Shown here: in pieces, positions 1-7,688 of the stretch
Position numbering within the stretch: the first letter of the stretch is position 1
How the letters are laid out: every line of letters starts with the position of its first letter
DNA from: Methanolobus sp. UBA32
GTDB taxonomy: Archaea; Halobacteriota; Methanosarcinia; Methanosarcinales; Methanosarcinaceae
Assembly: GCA_002507205.1 (NCBI GenBank)
Contig: DAZF01000070.1
Span: 1 to 18,559, forward strand
Direction of reading: 5' to 3'
Length of the DNA: 18,559 bases
Made by a program: the position numbers and the translations under genes
Notes under the pieces: generated by a model
What the model was told of the DNA's origin: nothing
Seen by the model: the letters and a program-made list of their open reading frames with translations, nothing else
The model's database searches: none

Positions 1-37
1 AAAAGCCAGACGCTCTGCCTGACTGAGCTACGAGCCC
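1..37 (-). tRNA. tRNA-Lys (UUU), 5' part only, cut by the window edge
   Basis: Read on the minus strand from base 37: acceptor 5' strand GGGCTCG (37-31), TA linker, D stem GCTC/GAGC (28-25 and 15-12) around a loop containing GG (19-18), anticodon stem TCTGG (10-6), then loop C-T followed by TTT at 3-1. The bases at the anticodon positions are therefore UUU, which decodes lysine. The 3' half (anticodon stem partner, T arm, acceptor partner) lies outside the window, so base pairing of three of the four stems cannot be confirmed. The fold and the sequence fit archaeal tRNA-Lys. Confidence 0.88.
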
Positions 38-99
38 AATTTGTTGGGTGGATTTGCTGAGGCTGCTTCACGTTCATCGACTTCGGTGTAGCGGGGGAT
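28..99 (-). other. Protein-like reading-frame fragment running into the tRNA 5' end
   Basis: The minus-strand frame ending at a TAG formed by tRNA bases 30-28 encodes a very protein-like tail (RYTEVDEREAA, then NPPNKLGS). The frame is open back to about base 176 but has no ATG, and the DNA beyond base 100 turns AT-rich and noncoding in character. It may be the 3' scrap of a gene lost at a tRNA integration site, or just a chance frame through the tRNA leader. I do not recognise the peptide. It is not annotated as a gene. Confidence 0.2.
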
Positions 100-370
100 A
101 AAAGCACTTATGGTATATATAGCTTTCGTGGTGCCCCTTATGTTCGTACTACAATGACATGAAATGAGCTGATATTACTTATATTTTTTTTATTAATTTA
201 CTTTTAATTAAAATCAAAAGCAGAATGTTTATATGCTATTATCCCTGCTTTTTACAAAGTGTAATACAGTTCTTACGTATTTCTCCCTATACGTAGCTGT
301 AAACTTCGCTTTAAAAACGTTTTTTCGGTGTAGCAACTGAAAAATAGGTTATTTTAAAAAAAGAAGGGAC
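38..370. other. Gene-poor intergenic region
   Basis: This 333-base stretch separates the tRNA from the hydrolase gene. It contains the tRNA promoter candidate, the protein-like fragment next to the tRNA, a strongly AT-rich block around 176-250, and an 11-base direct repeat (TTCGGTGTAGC at 82-92 and 324-334). I see no credible complete gene in it on either strand. Confidence 0.6.
111..123 (-). promoter_or_regulatory. Possible TATA box of the tRNA-Lys transcript
   Basis: On the minus strand the sequence GCTATATATACC is a good archaeal box A match. A start about 27 bases downstream would fall near base 90, leaving a leader of roughly 50 bases before the tRNA. That is long but workable for a processed tRNA. 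No better TATA-like element lies nearer. Confidence 0.3.
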
Positions 371-379
371 TTATGTCCC
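340..379 (-). terminator. Terminator at the end of the CoA/SAH operon
   Basis: On the minus strand a 5-bp perfect GC-rich stem (GGGAC at 379-375 pairing with GTCCC at 370-366, loop ATAA) is followed at once by TTC and a run of seven Ts (362-356), with another five Ts at 344-340. The stem spans the last codons and the TAA stop of the hydrolase gene, so coding end and termination signal overlap. This is the expected end of the long minus-strand gene train. Confidence 0.6.
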
Positions 380-1606
380 GCATTCCCATCCGTTCATATA
401 TGCTGTCTGTTCATCTGACAGTTTATCGATGCTTATGCCCATGGACTTGAGTTTCATTTCTGCAACTCCTATGTCCAGTTCAAGAGGTACCGGATGTACT
501 CCGTTTGCCAGCTTGTTCTCTGCGATATACCTTACACAAAGCGCCTGGTTTGCAAAGCTCATATCCATTACCTCTGCAGGATGTCCGTCACCTGCTGCAA
601 GGTTCACAAGCCTTCCGTCTGCAAGTACATAGACACGCCTGTCCTTGAGGGTATATTCCTTGATGTTGTTCCTGACCGTCTTAACAGAACTTGCCATGGA
701 TTTAAGGTCTTCAAGATTGATCTCTACATTGAAGTGACCTGCGTTTGCAAGTATGGCACCGTCTTTGATAACTTCAAAGTCTTCCCTGTTCAATATATCC
801 CTGTTACCTGTGGTTGTAAGAAATATGTCGCCTATCTTCGCAGCCTCTTTCATTGGCATGACCTGATTTCCGTCCATGCGTGCTTCAAGTGCCCTTATCG
901 GGTCTATCTCGGTAACAATGACATTTGCACCAAGTCCGCTTGCGCGCATTGCAGCACCTTTTCCACACCAGCCATATCCGCCAATGACAACGTTCTTACC
1001 TGCAACAAGGAGATTGGTTGTTCTCATTATGCCGTCCCACGCTGACTGTCCGGTACCATAGCGGTTGTCGAAAAGGAACTTTGTCATTGCATCATTCACT
1101 GCAATGACCGGCATCTTCAGTGCGCCATCGCGTTCCATGGCTTTGAGCCTGTGAATGCCTGTTGTTGTTTCCTCACAGCCACCAAGGATTATTGGTAAAA
1201 GGTCAGTACGTTCTGTGTGGAGCTTGAAAATGAGGTCTGCACCGTCATCGATGGTAATATCAGGTTTGAAGTCAAGAACCTTGTCGATAGCCTCATAGTA
1301 TTCCTCAGTGCAGCAGTCATACTTTGCAAAGCACTGGATGTTCTTCTTCTGATGAAGTGCAAGAGAAACGTCATCCTGTGTACTTAATGGATTGCAGCCT
1401 GCAATAGCTACCTCTGCTCCTCCAATGGCCAGGGTTTCCACCAGTGCAGCCGTCTTTGCCTCTACGTGCAGGGCCATACCAACTCTGTGACCTGCAAGTG
1501 GTTTATCTTTTTCGAACTGTTCCCTGATGATATTGAGAACAGGCATATGGTTGAGAACCCAGTCAATCTTCATGTTTCCGGATTCTATCATTTCAGTATC
1601 GCTCAT
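371..1606 (-). CDS. ahcY: S-adenosylhomocysteine hydrolase family, probable S-inosylhomocysteine hydrolase
   Basis: This is a 411-residue NAD-dependent hydrolase that splits S-adenosyl- or S-inosyl-homocysteine into homocysteine and the nucleoside. Visible hallmarks are NPLSTQDD (72-79), EETTTG (145-150), [19 protein letters not shown] (170-188), the NAD-binding glycine motif GGYGWCGKG (209-217) and [18 protein letters not shown] (339-356). The length is normal for the shorter archaeal type, and it lacks the bacterial/eukaryotic C-terminal KPxxYRY tail. The start is favoured by GGAG seven bases before the ATG. From published work on Methanocaldococcus, methanogen members prefer the inosyl substrate made by the deaminase DadD. 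The gene for that deaminase lies directly upstream here, so the SIH role is a reasonable inference. Substrate choice cannot be read from the sequence. Confidence 0.92.
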   Translation of the reverse strand: MSDTEMIESGNMKIDWVLNHMPVLNIIREQFEKDKPLAGHRVGMALHVEAKTAALVETLAIGGAEVAIAGCNPLSTQDDVSLALHQKKNIQCFAKYDCCTEEYYEAIDKVLDFKPDITIDDGADLIFKLHTERTDLLPIILGGCEETTTGIHRLKAMERDGALKMPVIAVNDAMTKFLFDNRYGTGQSAWDGIMRTTNLLVAGKNVVIGGYGWCGKGAAMRASGLGANVIVTEIDPIRALEARMDGNQVMPMKEAAKIGDIFLTTTGNRDILNREDFEVIKDGAILANAGHFNVEINLEDLKSMASSVKTVRNNIKEYTLKDRRVYVLADGRLVNLAAGDGHPAEVMDMSFANQALCVRYIAENKLANGVHPVPLELDIGVAEMKLKSMGISIDKLSDEQTAYMNGWECGT

Positions 1607-1658
1607 CTAAATTCTCCAATTTTATTATAATCTGATAATCTGTATATGGTAGTCTGTA

Positions 1659-2957
1659 TCAATTATTGATCTTCAATATAAGCTCTTTTGACCTCTGAAT
1701 TGCAATGTCTATTACTTCCTGCTCATCCAGTGAAAGGACTTTACCCTCTTCCATAAGTACCTTACCATTCACAATGGTCGTCTTCACATCCTTGCCGCTG
1801 GCAGCGTAAACGAGGTGTGATGCAACATCATAGACGGGTGTAAGATGTGGCTTATTCATATCAACTATGATCATGTCGGCGTTGTATCCTTCCTTCAGCA
1901 TTCCGCTTTTAATGCCAAGTGCCTTTGCACCGTTAATGGTTGCCATCTCAAGCACCTTGCGTGCAGGAAGTACTGTAGGGTCCATCGTACTGACCTTTTG
2001 CAGAAGAGCTGCAGTTCTCATTTCCTCGAACATGTCAAGGTTGTTATTGGAAGCACATCCATCAGTCCCTATACAGACATTTGCTCCGGCTTCCAGCAGT
2101 TTGGAAACAGGACATATGCCGGATGCCAGTTTCATGTTGCTGATCGGGTTATGGGATATGTTGACGTCATATTCTGCAAGTATCCTGATATCTCCATCTG
2201 AGAGCCACACACAGTGCGCTGCAAGTATGTCGGGTCCCCAGAAATCAATGCCTTTGAGGAAATGTATGGAGCATACCCCGAAGTTCTCTTTCATATAGTT
2301 GAGTTCTGCTTCGGTTTCAAGGACATGGATATGTATCTTTACATTATCCTTTACCGCCTGCTCTTTAACCCTGATCAGGAAATCTCTGGAACATGTATTA
2401 GGTGCGTGTGGCCCATACATGGTGTCTATCCTGCCATCAGCCTTCCCATTCCACTCTTTGACAAAAGCACTGCCTTCTTTCAGTTCCTTGTCGGCTTTTT
2501 CCTTGTTACCAAAGTCTATCATGCCATAAGAGAGTGCAGCACGGATGCCTGCTTCATCAACCGCCTGAGCAACCTTGTTCTCATGTATATACATGTCTGC
2601 AAAAGCGACAGTTCCGGAGCGTATCATTTCAAGACATGCAAGCCTTGTACCTGCGTAAATATCCTCATCCGTAAGTTGTGCTTCAGCAGGCCAGATGTGA
2701 TTCTCAAGCCAGTCCTGTAACTGCATATCATCGGCATATCCTCTGAAAATGGTCATTCCTGCATGGCAGTGGGTGTTTATAAGCCCCGGCATGAGGACTG
2801 AACCCTTTGCATCGATAACCTTCTCTGCGCTGCACTGCGTGGAAGTGCCAATTTCTTTGATCATTCCGTTCTCAATGACTACCACTCCGTTCTCTATGTC
2901 TCCTACAGAGGGGTCCATTGTGAGGATATAAACATTTTTGATTATCATATCGGCCAT
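1659..2957 (-). CDS. dadD: 5'-deoxyadenosine / S-adenosylhomocysteine deaminase
   Basis: This amidohydrolase-superfamily protein of 432 residues deaminates adenosine-type nucleosides, turning SAH into S-inosylhomocysteine and 5'-deoxyadenosine into 5'-deoxyinosine. The metal site is complete: HCH (63-65) in MPGLINTHCHAG, GPH (H184), HVLETE (H211), AAHC (H248) and GTDG (D299). The N-terminal beta strands (MADMIIKNVYILTMD) and the C-terminal strand (TTIVNGKVL) form the usual second domain. AGGAGAG precedes the ATG. It lies 10 bases after the HD-domain gene and 52 bases before the hydrolase gene, so the two steps of the methanogen SAH recycling route sit in tandem. The radical-SAM by-product 5'-deoxyadenosine is a second known substrate of this family. 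The older name MtaD (5'-methylthioadenosine/SAH deaminase) describes close relatives. Confidence 0.9.
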   Translation of the reverse strand: MADMIIKNVYILTMDPSVGDIENGVVVIENGMIKEIGTSTQCSAEKVIDAKGSVLMPGLINTHCHAGMTIFRGYADDMQLQDWLENHIWPAEAQLTDEDIYAGTRLACLEMIRSGTVAFADMYIHENKVAQAVDEAGIRAALSYGMIDFGNKEKADKELKEGSAFVKEWNGKADGRIDTMYGPHAPNTCSRDFLIRVKEQAVKDNVKIHIHVLETEAELNYMKENFGVCSIHFLKGIDFWGPDILAAHCVWLSDGDIRILAEYDVNISHNPISNMKLASGICPVSKLLEAGANVCIGTDGCASNNNLDMFEEMRTAALLQKVSTMDPTVLPARKVLEMATINGAKALGIKSGMLKEGYNADMIIVDMNKPHLTPVYDVASHLVYAASGKDVKTTIVNGKVLMEEGKVLSLDEQEVIDIAIQRSKELILKINN

Positions 2958-2967
2958 AATCTCTCTC

Positions 2968-3600
2968 CTATAACGTCTCTTCCTTTAGTTGCTCAAGATA
3001 CATCCGCATTATTGCAAGCCTCTGGTCTGCAATTTCCTTTGCGGTTTCTGTGTTCAGCCTTTCCATGATCTTGAAAGGTTTCCTCTCCATATAATCATAG
3101 AAGCCATCGAAAGGGTCTTCCGTGTAAGCATTCATTGAGGTTTCCTTAACAGTTCCAATGGTCTGTTTCAGTGCCCTTAAAGCACCCATTGAAACAAGTG
3201 AGCGGAAGATTCCAACGGCACCCAATGCATCTATCCTGTCGGCATCCTGAAGGATCTTAGCCTCGATGGTCTGTGCCTGCATTCCCCGGCTGAAACGATG
3301 GGTAAGGATGCATGATGTAACATGATCGATAAGTTCTGTCTCTGCTCCGTTCTCCCTAAGGAATTCACTTGCAATTTCTGCACTGTACTGCGCATGATTT
3401 CCGCCTTCCTTATGCTCTCTTACAATACCCACATCATGGAGCAGGGCTGCAAGACGAAGGACCTGCAGGTCGCCACCTTCCTTTTTGTGTATATTCATAC
3501 AGGTGTTCTCAACACGCTCAATATGTGATATATCGTGGGTGCTTGGTTCATCTGCAAGGATTTCGGCAACAAACTGGCGCGTGGTCTCTATCAGATCCAT
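2968..3600 (-). CDS. HD-domain phosphohydrolase (YpgQ/YedJ-like)
   Basis: This 210-residue HD-superfamily protein has all the metal ligands visible: H26 in HDISHIERV, HD at 55-56 in LAALLHDVG, H69, H101 in ILTHRF, and D121 in LQDADRIDALG. The LQDADRIDALGAVGIFR block and the overall order match the YpgQ/YedJ-type family, some members of which are nucleotide pyrophosphatases. The true substrate here is unknown. The ATG follows AAGGA by six bases and overlaps the end of the phosphopantothenate synthetase gene by 10 bases, so the two are translationally coupled. Its place between CoA and SAH genes suggests clean-up of a nucleotide by-product, which is inference only. It ends in TAG. Confidence 0.85.
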   Translation of the reverse strand: MDLIETTRQFVAEILADEPSTHDISHIERVENTCMNIHKKEGGDLQVLRLAALLHDVGIVREHKEGGNHAQYSAEIASEFLRENGAETELIDHVTSCILTHRFSRGMQAQTIEAKILQDADRIDALGAVGIFRSLVSMGALRALKQTIGTVKETSMNAYTEDPFDGFYDYMERKPFKIMERLNTETAKEIADQRLAIMRMYLEQLKEETL

Positions 3601-4361
3601 GTGATTCCTTTCTCTTCTGCTTTGTTTTTCAGGTGTTCCTGCATCGAATACAGGGCGTCTGATATGACCCTGTCATTGTCATACGCATCAATAACAGCCT
3701 GAAGCGAGTCTTTACTCCCGCCTTTCATATCCTTTGTGAACTGGACCATATTATTGAGCGCCCTGGTAACGTTGTCCACAATGGTGACAGTGGCCGTAAG
3801 TGATGTCCTGGAAAGAGGGTTGAGGTCGATCGTAATGACGGTCTTTCCCATTTCCACAAGCTTCTGGCAGCGGTCTCCGTCTTCAAGTGGTACCAGCACA
3901 ACATCTGCACTGAAAATCCCATCCTCATCAACAATGGCCCTGTCGTGCGAAAGGTCAAGTCTCTTATCGCCCTTGCTACCAAGAACGACACCGGCACCAT
4001 GTGCCTTCAGGTGCTCTGTTATCTTATGCACCCTTGCATCACTTCTGTGGAAAAGGTTCACTTCAAGTCTTGCACCTGTGATGTCAGCAAGCGATACTAG
4101 CTGGTCAGGTACAAGTGCCCCCGTGTTTCCGTTCACGGATATAATGGGGTTCTTTGCAAGAAGGATATGTGCGACTGCCGCTCTTTCAGCAATAGCTGCA
4201 GATTCGATGGTCTTCTCCCCTAATATATAGTCAAAGGCTTCACCACGTCCCTGGGCAACCAGTCCTTGCTTGCTGGTAATGCCCATATTTACTCCTTCTA
4301 CTATCTTTTCCCTTGTGATGAGGGATTCATATCTGGGGTGGTCCTTCGGAATTCCTGTCAT
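3591..4361 (-). CDS. 4-phosphopantoate--beta-alanine ligase (phosphopantothenate synthetase)
   Basis: This 256-residue archaeal CoA enzyme joins 4-phosphopantoate to beta-alanine with ATP, giving 4-phosphopantothenate. The family signature is clear from the first residues (IPKDHPRYESLITREKIVEG) through SVNGNTGALVP (75-85), LFHRSDARV (103-111), LGSKGDKRLDL (127-137) and IDLNPLSRTS (178-187). The length matches characterised archaeal enzymes. The ATG lies 22 bases beyond the SPFH stop; a GGAG further upstream is rather far, and a GGA seven bases away may serve. With pantoate kinase and CoaBC in the same gene train, this gives the three consecutive steps from pantoate to phosphopantetheine. The other CoA steps are not in the window. 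Confidence 0.92.
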   Translation of the reverse strand: MTGIPKDHPRYESLITREKIVEGVNMGITSKQGLVAQGRGEAFDYILGEKTIESAAIAERAAVAHILLAKNPIISVNGNTGALVPDQLVSLADITGARLEVNLFHRSDARVHKITEHLKAHGAGVVLGSKGDKRLDLSHDRAIVDEDGIFSADVVLVPLEDGDRCQKLVEMGKTVITIDLNPLSRTSLTATVTIVDNVTRALNNMVQFTKDMKGGSKDSLQAVIDAYDNDRVISDALYSMQEHLKNKAEEKGITWI

Positions 4362-4383
4362 TCAGTCCGTTTTCTCCTTATGT

Positions 4384-5325
4384 TCATTTGCTGGCGTCAA
4401 GTATTATCCCCTGATCTGTGGGGACGAGCATAGTCTGTATTTCCTGTCCCTGCAACATTTCTATGTACTTGTAATTTATGAGGTTAGGATTCTTTGCCAG
4501 TTGTTCATTGATAATTCCAAGTGCTTCAGCTTCACCGTGTGCCTTCGCGATGGTTGCATTTGCAATTCCGTTGGCCTCGATTATCTTCCTTTCTGCTTCC
4601 AGCTGCTCTTTTTGTTTTACAAATATCATCCTCTGGGCATCCTGGTCTGCCTGTAGCTTTGCTTCAATAGCCTCCGCAACTCGTGTTGGTAGTACAACGT
4701 TCCTTACAAGTACTTCTTCCACAATGATGCCATCGCTTCCCAAAGCTTCGCCGATATTGGTCAGCATTTCTCCTGCTACCAGTTGCCTTTCCTCGCCATA
4801 TACTTGCAAAGCGGTTTTGGTGGACACGACTTCACGTATGGATGACTTTATTGTAGGGCGTACTATCTTTTCCGCGTAGTTAGCTCCAAGGTTCTGGTGT
4901 ACGGTACTGACCTCATCAGACATTAATCTGTATCTGACAGTGATGTCCAGTCCCAGGGTAAGTCCTTCCAATGTAAGGGCTTTGATCTGGTCATCTCCTA
5001 TTACCTGGGCCTCACCTGTCGTTCCACTCATAGTGTAAGTTTCACTTCTGACTGAGTACTTGGTCACACTGACCCATGGGGGTACAATATGCAACCCTTC
5101 GCCAAGTTCATCTTCTTCAACACCACCAAACTGGTTGAATTTAACACCTACTTCTCCGGCTCCGACGGATACAAAAATTGAACCGAACATTACTGAAAAT
5201 ATGATCAATATTACAAAAACAACCGCAATAGAGCGGAATAACTTTCCCACTATTGGTGGTATATCTTTTATTGGGAATTCAGGTGTCCTTTTTGGTTCTG
5301 GTTCCCATTCTCCTTCAACAACCAT
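4384..5325 (-). CDS. SPFH/prohibitin-family membrane protein
   Basis: This 313-residue protein has a short proline- and charge-rich N-terminus, one membrane segment (about residues 31-53), then an SPFH/band-7 domain (about 54-215, with GEVGVKFNQFGG and TKTALQVYGEERQ) and a long charged helix rich in A, E, K and Q (about 215-270) that is likely a coiled coil for oligomer formation. Family members form membrane-bound rings that scaffold lipid domains or regulate membrane proteases. No NfeD partner gene is next to it. GAGAGG lies seven bases before the ATG, and a strong TATA element of its own precedes it, so it may start a sub-operon that includes the downstream CoA and SAH genes. Its link to CoA synthesis is unexplained. 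Confidence 0.85.
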   Translation of the reverse strand: MVVEGEWEPEPKRTPEFPIKDIPPIVGKLFRSIAVVFVILIIFSVMFGSIFVSVGAGEVGVKFNQFGGVEEDELGEGLHIVPPWVSVTKYSVRSETYTMSGTTGEAQVIGDDQIKALTLEGLTLGLDITVRYRLMSDEVSTVHQNLGANYAEKIVRPTIKSSIREVVSTKTALQVYGEERQLVAGEMLTNIGEALGSDGIIVEEVLVRNVVLPTRVAEAIEAKLQADQDAQRMIFVKQKEQLEAERKIIEANGIANATIAKAHGEAEALGIINEQLAKNPNLINYKYIEMLQGQEIQTMLVPTDQGIILDASK

Positions 5326-5365
5326 GTTTTAGCCTCTCAAATAATAAAAAATGTTTTAATTCTCT

Positions 5366-5379
5366 CCATATATAAATGG
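5366..5379 (-). promoter_or_regulatory. TATA box upstream of the SPFH gene
   Basis: The minus strand reads CCATTTATATATGG, an excellent archaeal box A. A start about 27 bases downstream would fall near base 345 of the 5300s, roughly 20 bases before the ATG and including the GAGAGG ribosome site. The 75-base gap after the pantoate kinase gene, by far the largest among the upper genes of this train, supports an internal promoter. Confidence 0.5.
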
Positions 5380-5400
5380 AATTCTTAAATATGTTTTCAC

Positions 5401-6294
5401 TCAGGTAATTTTGATGCTACCTGTCCTTACCTTGAATTTGAGTACGGTTCCAAATTCCGAAAAAATCTCTTCAAGCTCATAGTTTGTTGATGGCGAAGAC
5501 ATTGAAAACACTGCATTTCCAAGCATTGCCTGGGATGCTGTAACTCCGATAGACTCTGCTGCTTCTATGGCATCCATGACCTTTTCGCTTGCAAGCTTGC
5601 TCTGCATGCTAAACTCCTTTGAGCAGATCATGAAATTATCAACAGATGGTTTTTGCAGTAGTTTTTTCATGGCTTCTTTTCCGGCAGTATTTATATCCTT
5701 TACCATTTCCGGATTACTCAATACTGTTTTTGTTGACAGTTCCCCAAGTACCACACAGCAAACATCATTTTCTTTTGAAGGTATGCAGTCGACCGAAGCA
5801 ATGGATGGTGCTCCCGGTGTCTTCCTGATAAGGATTCCACCATGTGCCTGTCCTGTAACATCTCCCAGTCCGCTGCCATTGCCGACTTCTGCCACATGTG
5901 CTATATCATTGAGTTTGCCTGCTGTAAGATCAAGTCCGAGGGCATGGTTCAATGCATAAGCTGTCCCCAGTGCTCCGGCTCCTGATGCTCCGAATCCGCA
6001 TCCAATGGGTATTTCTGATGTGCTTTCTACTTTTACAGGAAGCTCTGTTATCGCTTCCACAACAGCTCGGGTGGTATCACCTGCGACCTTGTTTTTGTTG
6101 AGGTATATCTCCGTATTGTTTATCTCCTCGCCAATGGTCACGGTGGTATGAACACCTCCGTCAAGTACCACTCCGCATCCTGTAGAGCCTTTTTTCATAG
6201 GGTCATTACGGTTATGTATCTGAAAAAAGCCGGTAATATGGGCAGGTGCAAAAGCCCTGGCCGCAATAATTTCTTTGCATGATCTACATGGCAT
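5401..6294 (-). CDS. Pantoate kinase (GHMP kinase family)
   Basis: This 297-residue GHMP-superfamily kinase phosphorylates pantoate to 4-phosphopantoate, the archaeal alternative to bacterial pantothenate kinase. It shows AFAPAHITGFF (14-24), typical of the archaeal family, the GHMP glycine motif IPIGCGFGASGAGALG (95-110) and GNGSGLGDVTGQAHGG (138-153). The ATG comes immediately after the TAG stop of coaBC with no base between, and in the same frame. An AGGA in the coaBC tail may serve as ribosome site. The start gives an N-terminal MPCRSC extension before the conserved part; no other in-frame start codon is available, which supports it. It works with the synthetase encoded at 3591-4361. Confidence 0.9.
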   Translation of the reverse strand: MPCRSCKEIIAARAFAPAHITGFFQIHNRNDPMKKGSTGCGVVLDGGVHTTVTIGEEINNTEIYLNKNKVAGDTTRAVVEAITELPVKVESTSEIPIGCGFGASGAGALGTAYALNHALGLDLTAGKLNDIAHVAEVGNGSGLGDVTGQAHGGILIRKTPGAPSIASVDCIPSKENDVCCVVLGELSTKTVLSNPEMVKDINTAGKEAMKKLLQKPSVDNFMICSKEFSMQSKLASEKVMDAIEAAESIGVTASQAMLGNAVFSMSSPSTNYELEEIFSEFGTVLKFKVRTGSIKIT

Positions 6295-7539
6295 CTATTC
6301 TTCGTCCTTTGCTGCTAACAGTTCTGTTATCTCATCCATAAGGACATTTGAAATAAGGCTTTTGGAACCTTCTACGTTAAGATTCTCTCTGTTATCGGAG
6401 TATATTATCGTGACATTGTTGTTGTCTGTCCCAATACCACCTTTGCTGACCTCGTTGGCAACTATCATATCAAGCCCGGAAGTTTCAAGGGTCTGTTTTG
6501 CTCTCCTGAGCAATTCTTCAGTGTCCACCCCTGCCTCCGCCTTGAATCCGATTATCTTCATCTGCGGATATGATCTCCTGGCTTCTTTTATTAGTTTGCG
6601 TGTAGGTTTGAATGAAAGCTCAAGACCGTCCCCTGATTTGATCTTCTGCTCGCTGGCATCTATTGTATAATCTGCAATGGCCGCAGAACTTATGAGTACA
6701 TCGTAGTCCTTTCCAAGTTCATAAAGTACGGCATCTGTCATCTGGGCCGCAGTTTCAGCATGTATCTCATTGATGCCCGGAACTCCAAGTTTATTCCTGT
6801 GTACGATGGTGACATCAGCACCCCTGCGGTAGGCTTCCAGTGCCAGTTCAACTCCGGTCTTCCCTGATGCCCGATTTGTCAGGATGCGTATGGGATCAAT
6901 GGGTTCTGCTGTGGACCCACTTGTGATAAGTATCTTCTTTCCGCATAGTGTCTTTTTCCCGATCTCCCTCTCAACTTCAAGAACAATCACATCATTTCCG
7001 GCTATCTTCGCTATGCCTTCCTCTATCCTGGGTCCAATGAAGCTGATTCCCCAGCCTTTGATCTTCTTGATGTTCTCCATGACTGCAGGATGATTATACA
7101 TATCCTCATGCATTGCAGGAACTATCATTACCGGTTTACCTGCACCGATGGCTGTGGTTGCGAAGGTTGTTACAGGTGTATCGTCTATGCCGGCAGCTAT
7201 TTTTCCAAGTGTATTGGCTGTTGCAGGTGCCACAAGCAACAGGTCCGCCCTGCCAAGGTTGCCAAAGAACTCCACATGCTCTACTTTCCCGGTTATGCTG
7301 GTGATAACCTCATTTCCCGTAGCATAATGCAGGGCCATGGGGTTGATTATCCAGCCGGCAGCCTCGCTCATAACTGCATGTACATCAGCCCCCCTGCGAA
7401 TGAATTCCCGTGCAAGCTCTATTGTCCTTACAGCAGCAATGCTGCCTGTGACTGCAAGCACGATGGTCTTTCCCTGAAGCGATTGGGATTTTGCAGACTT
7501 TATCCAGAGGGTGGGGTGTTCATTTGGAATCTGAGGCAT
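6295..7539 (-). CDS. coaBC: Phosphopantothenoylcysteine decarboxylase / phosphopantothenate--cysteine ligase
   Basis: This 414-residue bifunctional CoA enzyme conjugates cysteine to 4-phosphopantothenate (CoaB) and decarboxylates the product to 4-phosphopantetheine (CoaC). The N-terminal flavin-binding CoaC half shows the likely catalytic H88 (VEHVEFFG), PATANT (105-110) and the archaeal form PAMHEDMY (141-148) in place of bacterial PAMN. The C-terminal CoaB half shows TSGSTAEPIDPIR (206-218), TNRASGKTG (221-229), QKIKS with K299, and VANEVSKGGIGTDNN (360-374). The flap RIEEGIAKIAG lacks the cysteine seen in bacterial CoaC, apparently usual for archaeal forms. AGGAT precedes the ATG. It is the first gene of the minus-strand train and ends in TAG directly before the pantoate kinase ATG. 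Confidence 0.93.
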   Translation of the reverse strand: MPQIPNEHPTLWIKSAKSQSLQGKTIVLAVTGSIAAVRTIELAREFIRRGADVHAVMSEAAGWIINPMALHYATGNEVITSITGKVEHVEFFGNLGRADLLLVAPATANTLGKIAAGIDDTPVTTFATTAIGAGKPVMIVPAMHEDMYNHPAVMENIKKIKGWGISFIGPRIEEGIAKIAGNDVIVLEVEREIGKKTLCGKKILITSGSTAEPIDPIRILTNRASGKTGVELALEAYRRGADVTIVHRNKLGVPGINEIHAETAAQMTDAVLYELGKDYDVLISSAAIADYTIDASEQKIKSGDGLELSFKPTRKLIKEARRSYPQMKIIGFKAEAGVDTEELLRRAKQTLETSGLDMIVANEVSKGGIGTDNNNVTIIYSDNRENLNVEGSKSLISNVLMDEITELLAAKDEE

Positions 7540-7574
7540 ATTCTATCCTTTTTTGATTAAATAAGTGGATTTTT

Positions 7575-7584
7575 AGTATTTAAG
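7575..7584 (-). promoter_or_regulatory. Candidate promoter of the CoA/SAH operon
   Basis: The minus strand reads CTTAAATACT, a box A-like element. A start about 27 bases downstream would give a short leader of about 14 bases that still contains the AGGAT ribosome site of coaBC. The region is divergent with the GNAT gene and is the only sizable gap ahead of coaBC. Confidence 0.4.
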
Positions 7585-7631
7585 AAGGGTGGGTAGATAA
7601 ATTTCAGTTTGTTATCTCAATACCACTCGTA

Positions 7632-7680
7632 CTATAATTATACTTGAACGATATTAATTATAAAGATTAAAAAGAAGGTG
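7632..7680 (+). promoter_or_regulatory. Candidate promoter and ribosome site of the GNAT gene
   Basis: ACTATAATTATAC (about 7631-7643) resembles box A, and a start about 27 bases on would fall near 7663. AAGGTG at 7675-7680 is a clear ribosome site eight bases before the TTG start codon and decides that start. Confidence 0.35.
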
Positions 7681-7688
7681 CTTTTCCA

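Noticed and set aside
494..1045. Long plus-strand frame of 183 codons opposite the hydrolase gene
   Set aside because: It is antisense to a well-conserved gene, rich in cysteine and histidine from reversed codons, and has no recognisable motif or ribosome site.
2214..2720. Plus-strand frame of 168 codons opposite the deaminase gene
   Set aside because: It is an antisense shadow of dadD with no protein-family features.
2968..2970. UAG at the end of the HD gene as a pyrrolysine codon
   Set aside because: Reading on gives about 25 residues of low-quality sequence overlapping dadD in another frame, and the HD protein is already full length.
7090..7560. Plus-strand frame of 156 codons opposite coaBC
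   Set aside because: Its composition (many C, H, Y and G) reflects the complement of coaBC codons, and nothing supports translation.
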